Source of the DNA: Zingiber officinale
Taxonomy: Eukaryota; Streptophyta; Magnoliopsida; Zingiberales; Zingiberaceae
DNA: 64,000 nt
NCBI RefSeq assembly: GCF_018446385.1
Contig: NC_056002.1
Span: 26,708,636-26,772,635 of the forward strand
Direction of reading: 5' to 3'
The translations under genes and the position numbers were made by a program. Positions 56,357 through 64,000 of this stretch are shown piece after piece (within the stretch, counting starts at the first letter, position 1; each line of letters starts with the position of its first letter). The notes below the pieces were generated by a model, which was not told where the DNA came from, did no database searches, and was given only the letters and a program-made list of their open reading frames with translations.

Positions 56357-57024
56357 TGATCCTGTCCGAACCAGGGGTCAACGAACGCTGGGGATGTGGC
56401 TCTCCCTGCTAGATCCTCGAGTGCTCCGGCGAACCTGCAACAAAACCGAGCCGGGAGGGGTGTCCCGGCGACGGCCCTCCGACGCTCAAGTCAGGCGAGG
56501 AATAACAAAGAGGTGGCTTAGAAACATAAGACTCGTGTACCTCCGGTGAAGAAATGGAGACCTTATATAGACCTCTCGAAGGAGCCTGGGCACGCCAATC
56601 AAAGCAATCACCTGCTTTCGACCATGCTCACAGAAGGGCATCCATAAGGCCATATCGCTACTGTATCAACCTCTCCATGATGTGACGGCAAGATCCTCTA
56701 TCGTGAAATCTCGTGTACGGCATAATCATTAGACATGCCTTTGCTGACATCCCATATCTCGAGCCGAACGAATAGGCCGTTCGGCTAACCTTTGTATCCT
56801 CGCCCTTATCCTGGCCGAACGGACCACCCGCTCGGCCCTTCGGTTCCAACCGGGCAGACACCCGCCTTGGCGTCGGAAACCCAAGCCGATGGCTGGGTTA
56901 TATCTGGCTCCGCTCGGACCCGCTCAACCGCTCGACGCGGCCCTTACCCGCTTAGTCAGCCCTCCATCTGTCCTCAGGCTGGGACCCTTCAGGAAGTGGG
57001 TCCCCCATTCTTACCGCCGGATCA
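56357..57024 (-). repeat. 3' LTR of the gypsy derivative
   Basis: 668 bp, almost identical to 61783-62447; the minus-strand TATA-like box lies near 56568-56575. Confidence 0.92.
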
Positions 57025-57433
57025 CTTGCCTCCCCTTCAAGTCTAGTCGAAGGAGGCAGTGAGTCCGACTGACTGGACTATGTGTCCGAGCGGGCGGTCG
57101 TCGCCTTACCGTCGCTTATAATATCCCTTGAGCCGTTCGGCCCTTATGCCAAATTCAGTCGCTCGGCTCTTCGTTTTGAATGTCTTAGCGCTCAACGCAG
57201 ATGTTTGCTTGTCTAAATCTTCTCGAAAATCACGCAAATCCTTCTCATCAAGTCGAAGCATGCGCGGCATGGGCGCATTAATTGCTCCTGGTGACAGAGC
57301 GCCACGTGGCTCTTCTCACGTGGCGGTGATGATCCGTACGATGGGACGCCGCTTGTTTTGAAATGGACGGTTCGATGGCGTCCTTGTTTCCCGTGACCTG
57401 GATCGGACGGTGGAGGCCAATCGACTTCGACCG

Positions 57434-57440
57434 TATAAAG
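57434..57440 (+). promoter_or_regulatory. TATA-like element for the antisense ORF, second copy
   Basis: TATAAAG lies 222 bp before the ATG at 57662 and about 20 bp after the block 57396-57413 shared with the other gypsy element. Confidence 0.55.
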
Positions 57441-57661
57441 CCTCAGTCCTCCTCCTCTGCCGCATCTTTGCTCGTGCTTTATCCTCCTGACTCTTCTGTT
57501 GCTGCGGCTTCCGGCGATCCAGTTCCCGTTTTTCGGCGGCTACCATCTCACCGGCGATCTTCTCCGCCCATCTCCTTCTTAGTGAGCCTTCTTTCCTCGC
57601 TTACCAGGTCTTTCCTAATCGTTTCACCTCTCTTTCGTTGCTATCCTTTTGTCTCTTCGAG

Positions 57662-59749
57662 ATGGCGAGCTCTTTCGAACCCGCTACCCAGGTTCACGGT
57701 CCATGGTATATGAGTATGAAAAGTAAATTTGACGAGGAGGGCGCTCGGCGTCTTGTTCGGACGTACGGGATCCCGGACGACCATGAAATAGTTATAGCCG
57801 ACCCGACCGATCGGCCCCATAACCCGCCGATCGGTACCATTTGCTTTTTTCTAGACCAATTCCAGGGTGGCCTTAGATTTCCTACCCATCCATTTATTTT
57901 GGAAGTTTGTAATTATTTCCGCATCCCGCTCGGCCAACTTGTGCCGAATTCCTTTAGGCTGCTGAGCTGCATAGTATTCCACTTGACCCCAAAATATTCC
58001 ACTTCTTCTTCTACCCCAAACAATCCGAGTTGGGCACCTTTATTTTCCAAAGTAGAATAGGCTTCAAATTTTTTGATAATATGCCGACCTCCAACAAGCA
58101 CTGGAAGGAGTTTTTCTTCTATATACGACTTCCCGAGCGGCCAACATTCCGAACTAAATGGCAGACCGCTGTGCCGACCCAGCCGGAGCTCGGCAAATTC
58201 AGAAGCAATCCAGCCTACCTTCATGCGGCAAACTGGTTGTCCGGTCAGCGGTACAAAATCGACCAGTTGCTTCTCAAGGGGGTGTTGTACATTTTTGGAT
58301 TATCTCCCGTTCGGGCCAATCTTCCCTACCGCATGAGTAAGGACTCTTTACTCACTTCGCCTTTTTTTGTCTAACTGATTTTAATTTTTTCTACTGCAGC
58401 TGAAGTCATGTGGCGCTCCAAGGCTACTGATCATCTGAAATTGAAAGCCGTGGAGATTGAGGCGGCTACCAAAAAAGAACTCGCCGAGCGGGGTCTAATC
58501 CCCACCCCTGAAACGGAAGTTATTCCATCCGCTTCAACAGAGGTTGAGGCGGATCCTGTTTCCTCTGCCCCAGCCGAGCTGGGAGTCCCCCAGGCCGGGG
58601 ATTCACCACGGGAAGTTCGGCGGAAACGTCGAAGAGACCCCAGCCTTCCGCCGACCCAAGAAGGCGAACCCCAGGCGCCGATCGAGGTCGCTTCGCCAGA
58701 TCGCACGCCGTCGCAGATCAGGACCCCCGTGGCCTCGCCCACCGCACAGCCCTCTGGCTCTCCTCCACTGACTCGTCGTCGCTTACGACGGTTGGGCGAG
58801 ACTTCAACCATAGGGGAGTCCTCGGGCCATGCGACTGCGGCTGAGGAAGTGCCGGCCGGCCACCCGACCATCAAGACTACCCTTCGATTCCCATCGGAGG
58901 AATATTTACTGTCTGCCGATCGGCCTTCAAGCCCCGTTCATGAGATAACCTTGAGGGGTCCACTCGCCAAGCTTTTTGAGGACGCTCAGATTAGGGTGGC
59001 CCTCATGACGCCCAAGCAGCTTGGTGATAACCACATGCAGCAGGCCACTCAGGTAGATTCATTTTTCTTCTCGTGCCCTGCTACTGTTTGGTTTCTGATT
59101 TTATTATTTCCCTTACAGCATTGGGCCGAGCAAATCGCCACTAGCCATCGGCTGGCCGAGCTGGAGGATCTCATGGAAAAACTCCAAGTCTCGGGGGGTC
59201 CATCAGCCGAGCGGGAGAAACAAGCCCTCGAGGCCGAACAGAAGACCTGGCTACAGAGGTGGCTCGACTTGAAGGCCTGGTGAAGAAACGCGACGCAGAC
59301 GTGAAGCGCGCCAGTAGCCGGAAGAAGCGGGCGATTGCTGATCTGGACAAGATGAAAGTTGAAGTCCGAGCCCTAGATCAGCAATCTAAGAATCTGGAAG
59401 CCCAACTAGCTGCCGAACGGGATGGGCGCTCCGCTGAACGCACTAAAGCGGAGGTGGACCAGAAAGTTCTCCAGGACTCGCTAATTGCCTCCCGAGCGGC
59501 TTTCAGAAAGTACAAGGAAGGGGAGCCGAGTCGCCTAGCAGCAGCGCGCCAAGAATACCTCCGCTCGGAGCGGTTCGGCGAAAAGTTCGGTGGCAACGTC
59601 TCCTCAACTTTCGCCGAGGCGGTCTCACCATGGCGTACTTGAAGAAGGGGGGGCACCTTCCTGCTGACCTGAGCATTCCCTCTTCAGATCTGGCAGCTAT
59701 GATTGACGATATCCCGGACGCCTTTTTTAATTTTGAGGACCCGGAGTGA
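57662..59749 (+). pseudogene. Spliced antisense ORF of the gypsy derivative
   Basis: Same gene as 14707-16863. Exons are 57662-58336, 58400-59052 and 59119-59749, with introns of 63 and 66 bp at the same places; the first intron contains an in-frame stop, so splicing is required. It starts MASSFEPATQVHGPWYMSMK. The conserved segment FPTHPFILEVCNYFRIPLGQ and the coiled-coil third exon are retained. A small deletion near 57975 and shifts near 59260 and 59625 break the frame. It ends AMIDDIPDAFFNFEDPE. Confidence 0.75.
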
Positions 59750-60109
59750 AGCGAGTTCTTCCCAGTACTTTCTGTATTTCATCTGCTGATGTAAAATTTT
59801 TGCATGTGCCGATCGGCGTAATTGTCTTCTTTTGCCTCTATTTTTGCTTGCCCTTCATTGCCGTTTTTTGTCTGTTTGGTGCTTATTCGTAGAATCAGTT
59901 AAGCTCCACGTGTTCCCCACTAGACGACCGATCGGGTTAATCAGTTGACTTGTCTTCCTCGAAATCGTTTAGCGCTTGGCTATGCTGTTTGCATTCAGTG
60001 AATGCGAAGTATTGGCAAACTGATGGCCGATCGGACTTAATCAATTTAGTACTTGCGAACGCTCGTTATTTGGCGTCCTTAGTTTCGTCCAGTAAGCTCA
60101 CAGTCGCGG

Positions 60110-61617
60110 GTTTGACTCTCGATCTTTAACGTCGGATCTCGACGGCGCGGATATTTATAGCCGGTCGGCGCGGCTCTCGATTTTTAACGACGGGGCTCGT
60201 CGGTCTTCCGCTCGGAGAGTTTATAGACGTCGGCTCGTCTCTCGATCTTTAACGTCGGTGCTCGATGGCGCGGATATTTATAGCCGGTCGGCGCGACTCT
60301 CGATTTTTAACGACGGGGCTCGTCGGTCTTCCGCTCGGAGAGTTTATAGACGCCGGCTCGTCTCTCGATCTTTAACGTCGGTGCTCGACGGTGCGGTTAT
60401 TTATAGCCGGTCGGCGCGGCTCTACGGTTTAACGTCTGGGCTAGACGGTCTTCGGCGCGGATATTTATAGCCGGTCGGGGCGGCTCTCGATTTTTAACGA
60501 CGGGGCTCGTCGGTCTTCCGCTCGGAGAGTTTATAGACGCCGGCTCGTCTCTCGATCTTTAACGTCGGTGCTCGACGGCGCGGATATTTATAGCCGGTCG
60601 GCGCGACTCTCGATTTTTAACGACGGGGCTCGTCGGTCTTCCGGTAGAAGTCGGCTCCTCTCTCGATCTTTAACGTCGGTGCTCGGTTATTATACGCCCG
60701 GCCGAACGGCTTCTGGGCTAGACGGTCTTGCTTGCGGATATTTATAGCCGGGCGGCGCTCGATTTAACGACGGGGCTCGTCGGTCTTCCGCTCGGAGAGT
60801 TTATAGACGGCTCGTCTCTCGATCTTTAACGTCGGTGCTCGGCGGTTATTTATAGCCGGTCGGCTCTCGATTTTAACGACGGGCTCGTCGGTCTTCCGCT
60901 CGGAGAGTTTATGGCTCCTCTCTCGATCTTTAACGTCGGTGCTCGAGGGCGCGGATATTATCGGCGCGGCTCTCGATTTTAACGACGGGGCTCGTCGGCG
61001 TGGATATTTATAGCCGGTCGGCGTGGCTCTCGATTTTTAACGACGGGCTCGTCGGTTCGTCTCGAGGCAGGCTCGTCTCTCGATCTTTAACGTCGGTGCT
61101 CGGCGGCGCGGTTATTTATAGCCGGTCTCGATTTTTAACGACGGGCTCGTCGGTCCTCCGCCGGAGAGTTTATAAACGCGGCTCGTCTCGATTTTTAACG
61201 GCGGGGCTCGTCGGCGCGGATATTTATAGCGGGTCGGTTTAACAACGGGGCTCGTCGGCGCGGATATTTATAGCGGTCGGCGCGGCTCTCGATTTTAACG
61301 ACGGGCTCGTCGGGATTTATAGTCGGCGCGGCTCTCGATTTTAACGACGGGGGTAGCGGATATTTATAGCCGGGCGGCTTCGATTTTTAACGCGGGGCTC
61401 GTCGGTCTTCCTTCGAGAGAGCCACTCTCTCGATCTTTAACGTCGGTGCTCGACGCGGATATTTATAGCCGGCGCTCTCGATTTTAACGACGGGGCTCGT
61501 CGGTCTTCCGCTCGAAGAGTTTATAGACGCCGGCTCTCTCGATTTTAACGCTTGTCGACGCGGATATTTATAGCCGGTCGCGCTCTCGATTTTTAACGAC
61601 GGGCTCGTCGGTCGCTC
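60110..61617 (+). repeat. GC-rich tandem array, unit about 120 bp, roughly 12 decayed copies
   Basis: Repeats with CTCGATCTTTAACGTCGG, GCGGATATTTATAGCCGG, TTTTTAACGACGGGGCTCG and CTCGGAGAGTTTATAGACG. Later copies are shortened and scrambled. It is an expanded form of the array at 16985-17540 and runs directly into the gag remnant. Confidence 0.88.
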
Positions 61618-61742
61618 GGCCACCGACGCAGACGTTGCTTGTTGCTTCTGCTACATTTTGCTCCACAAGGCGGCCCTTATCTCGACCAGAGCGTCCAACT
61701 CTTCTTGTGAGAGTGCCACGGATGTATTCTTCCCTCGTCCAT
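61618..61742 (-). pseudogene. gag: Gag N-terminal remnant
   Basis: It starts at the minus-strand ATG 61742-61740 and matches the first about 40 codons of the gag at 23341 with one frameshift. It ends at the array junction near 61617. Confidence 0.7.
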
Positions 61743-61763
61743 TGCCCGCCGAGATGCAGTGCG

Positions 61764-61780
61764 TTCCACGACGGCGCCAA
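61764..61780 (-). other. Primer-binding site of the gypsy derivative
   Basis: On the minus strand TTGGCGCCGTCGTGGAA begins within 2-3 nt of the 5' LTR end. TGGCGCCG is a usual plant gypsy primer site. It supports the minus orientation of the whole family. Confidence 0.75.
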
Positions 61781-61782
61781 AT

Positions 61783-62447
61783 TGATCTGTCCGAACCAGG
61801 GGTCAACGAACGCTGGGGATGTGGCTCTCCCTGCTAGATCCTCGAGTGCTCCGGCGAACCTGCAACAAAACCGAGCCGGGAGGGGTGTCCCGGCGACGGC
61901 CCTCCGACGCTCAAGTCAGACGAGGAATAACAAAGAGGTGGCTTAGAAACAGAAGACTCGTGTACCTCCGGTGAAGAAATGGAGACCTTATATAGACCTC
62001 TCGAAGGAGCCTGGGCACGCCAATCAAAGCAATCACCTGCTTTCGACCATGCTCACAGAAGGGCATCCATAAGGCCATATCGCTACTGTATCAACCTCTC
62101 CATGATGTGACGGCAAGATCCTCTATCGTGAAATCTTGTGTACGGCATAATCATTAGACATGCCTTTGCTGACATCCCATATCCCGAGCCGAACGAATAG
62201 GCCGTTCGGCTAACCTTTGTATCCTCGCCCTTATCCTGGCCGAACGGACCACCCGCTCGGCCCTTCGGTTCCAGCCGGACAGACCCGCCTTGGCGTCGGA
62301 AACCCAAGCCGATGGCTGGGTTATATCTAGCTCCGCTTGGACCCGCTCAACTGCCCGACGCGGCCCTTACCCGCTTAGTCAGCCCTCCATCTGTCCTCAG
62401 GCTGGGACCCTTCAAGAAGTGGGTCCCCCATTCTCACTGCCGGATCA
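61783..62447 (-). repeat. 5' LTR of the gypsy derivative
   Basis: 665 bp. The minus-strand TATATAAG is at 61988-61995. Confidence 0.92.
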
Positions 62448-62484
62448 AATATGTTTGAAAAATTTAATTCGTATTAAAAAATAA

Positions 62485-62720
62485 TAATACACTCAATATA
62501 TTGGGTCAAATTGATATTTGAGGATGTGAATAGAATCAAGAGTAGTACCTTATTTCATGTCATTTCGATCTCTTTAGGTTAATCAGTCGGTTTTGGTTAA
62601 AATTAACTGATGTATCTAGAGAGCGATATGAAATTATGTTCTATATATTCGTTTAATTTTTATGATTATATTATGCTCTCAAATATTAAATTAACAAACT
62701 ACATTGAAAATAATAATTCT
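62485..62720. repeat. Foldback element, right copy
   Basis: CACTCAATATATTGGG...GAGGATGTGAATAGAATCAAGAG is inverted with respect to ATGATTATATTATGCTCTC...ACTACATTGAAAATAAT within the same 240 bp. Confidence 0.5.
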
Positions 62721-63046
62721 TTAACATAAATTCTTTATGATTTGATAATTTTAAAATAGATATGCGCATGGGTAAATATATATAAAAATATGATTTGATA
62801 ATTTGAAATTGGATTCGTGATTTAGATAATTAAAAACTTCATATAAATTCAATAATTTATCGTGTATATATATATATAAAGCATGAGCGAAATGTAATAT
62901 TTTCAAAATAAATTTGCAAATTATTTTAAAATTATGAATCCAATGTAAATAGGTTTTTACTTAAATTAGGGCCTGTTTATTTAAGCGTACAAGTACGTTT
63001 TCTACAACCACAAAATCCCAAGCGACGTTGCGCTTGACAGCTGAAG
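62721..63046 (+). other. Upstream flank of the AAMP-like gene
   Basis: AT-rich promoter-side sequence with a TA run at 62865-62878. The leader is probably within 62975-63046 (GACGTTGCGCTTGACAGCTGAAG). No clear TATA box. Confidence 0.4.
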
Positions 63047-63938
63047 ATGAGCATCCATGGAGACGGCGCCGGCGACTACGAGTCTGACGAAGAAGGAGAG
63101 GTGTTCTTGGACGAGGATGATATCATCCAGGAGATCGCCATTGACGAGGAAGGTAGGTCCTTTTTCCTGCTCTCTTCCAATTCCTTCTTCACTTCGCTCT
63201 CATATTTCTCGTATGTGCTGTTGAGCAGATCTTCCCGACCGGGATGAAGAGGTGGGCTCGGACGGTGGTATGGGTGAGTTTTCGTTGTCGAAGTGTTTGG
63301 GCTATCGAGTTTTTATTTGTTTTTTTAGGTGCTTGGGTCGGAGCATGCCTTGCAATAAAAGAAATTTCGGGACAAGGTTAATTGTGGATCTGTGTTAAAA
63401 TTTTTTATAACTTTCCATTCATCGAGGATATCAGCTATTTGCTTCTCCTTTAATGATATTTGACTTGTTTTCATGGGTGTTTTTTTTTTGAAAAATTCTT
63501 GAGTTCTCAGAGGGACTTGTTTTACAGATCTATTTTCTTTTAGCCATACCATGCCTCTTGGATTTGGATCACTAGAGCTTTTTTTACTTAACATTACTAA
63601 GAATATTTTTTTGGTGGCAGTGGAAGAAGCTGATGATTCTGTGTTTGTCTTCAGGGGCCATTCAGGTAATTAACTGTTAATTCTGTTTACCTGTGAGTTC
63701 AAAATTGACGCTATTTATGGATTTATAGAGTAGATAGAAAGTTGATCATTGTTGCGTTAGCCTTTAATAAATTGTTCCAAGGATTCTGAGATCAGATTAC
63801 TGAATTTAATTGGTGCAGACGAAATATATACTGTTTCATGCAGTCCAACAGATGCATCTCTTGTTGCTACTGGAGGTAAAGATGATAGAGGATTTTTCTG
63901 GAAAATTGGTTCAGTGGATGCCAGTCTAGAGCTCCGAG
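63047..63938 (+). CDS. AAMP-like WD40 repeat protein, 5' part
   Basis: Four exons: 63047-63152, 63229-63273, 63621-63665 and 63819-63938, all with GT-AG introns and compatible phases; the gene runs off the window. The acidic N-terminus (ESDEEGEVFLDEDDIIQE) is followed by the first WD40 repeat (VFVFRGHSDEIYTVSCSPTD; LVATGGKDDRGFFWKIG). This combination matches plant homologues of angio-associated migratory cell protein, a scaffold-like beta-propeller of uncertain cellular role. The frame is intact throughout. The ATG is chosen because it precedes the conserved acidic start and follows a short leader. A gypsy LTR ends 600 bp upstream. Confidence 0.85.
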
Positions 63939-64000
63939 GTATGCTTATGATGTGATATATTGTTTCTATATTCATGCATACATCAATTTTGCATGCTTGC

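Larger units (their letters stand above)
56357..62447 (-). mobile_element. Gypsy deletion derivative keeping the antisense ORF
   Basis: 6,091 bp with ends TGATCC...GGATCA and target duplication AATAT (56352-56356, 62448-62452). The minus-sense order is 5' LTR (61783-62447), primer-binding site, about 40 codons of gag, tandem array, antisense ORF, polypurine tract, 3' LTR (56357-57024). Everything from early gag through integrase is absent. LTRs, array unit and antisense ORF are clearly related to the 13395-24069 element but diverged, so it belongs to a related subfamily. Confidence 0.92.

Overview
The window is a repeat-rich stretch of a flowering-plant nuclear genome. The evidence is spliced genes with GT-AG introns, plant-type LTR retrotransposons, a FAR1-type Mutator element, tRNA-derived SINEs and many MITEs. 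The style (abundant copia elements, Tat-like gypsy elements with an antisense ORF) would fit a monocot such as a Zingiberales species, but that placement is only inference. Most of the sequence is transposable-element DNA. The only plainly normal host gene is the start of a WD40 gene of the AAMP type at the right edge (from 63047).

Region 1 (about 0.7-10.8 kb) is a three-level nest of copia-type elements. A minus-strand LTR (700 to 10773) was split by a gag-only element (1392-5275, target duplication CCTTG) and by a second minus-strand LTR (5385 to about 10189). That LTR was in turn split by another gag-remnant element (6088-9558, target duplication AGAGT). Neither inserted element has any pol sequence.

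Region 2 (11381-29876) is one Mutator-like element with terminal inverted repeats of about 590 bp. It carries a decayed FAR1-type transposase on the plus strand and an intact, spliced GRF-zinc-finger membrane protein gene on the minus strand. A 10.7 kb Ty3/gypsy element of Tat-like structure (13395-24069, target duplication CACAG, minus orientation) sits inside the transposase reading frame. A solo LTR (27188-28223, target duplication GTTAC) sits just downstream of the GRF gene. The gypsy element carries gag, protease, RT, two RNase H domains and integrase on the minus strand, three GC-rich tandem arrays, and an intron-containing ORF on the opposite strand with its own TATA-like element.

Region 3 (about 32.9-47.9 kb) is a direct segmental duplication. 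Each copy holds a 13-exon RAD21/REC8-type alpha-kleisin cohesin gene followed by a COPT copper-transporter pseudogene. Left copy A keeps an open coding sequence but lost two splice acceptors. Right copy B keeps all splice sites but has a stop at codon 196. SINEs, a hAT-type element with an 8-bp target duplication (40338-41682) and MITEs lie in and between the copies.

Region 4 (about 48-56 kb) is intergenic: minisatellites, an LTR-like block interrupted by a solo LTR (51178-52747, TAAGC), two more MITEs, a 78-bp AT-rich tandem array and an orphan GC-rich exon-like segment. Region 5 (56357-62447, target duplication AATAT) is a 6.1 kb deletion derivative of the same gypsy family. It lost nearly all gag-pol but kept the LTRs, the tandem array and the antisense ORF. 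It lies 600 bp upstream of the AAMP-like start codon.

The most notable signals are: (i) retention of the spliced antisense ORF plus tandem array in a gypsy derivative that has lost pol; (ii) one conserved LTR design in six copia LTRs, in which a cluster of palindromes sits just upstream of the TATA box while the palindrome sequence differs between families; (iii) the GRF gene kept open inside a dead Mutator element; (iv) reciprocal damage to the two cohesin copies.
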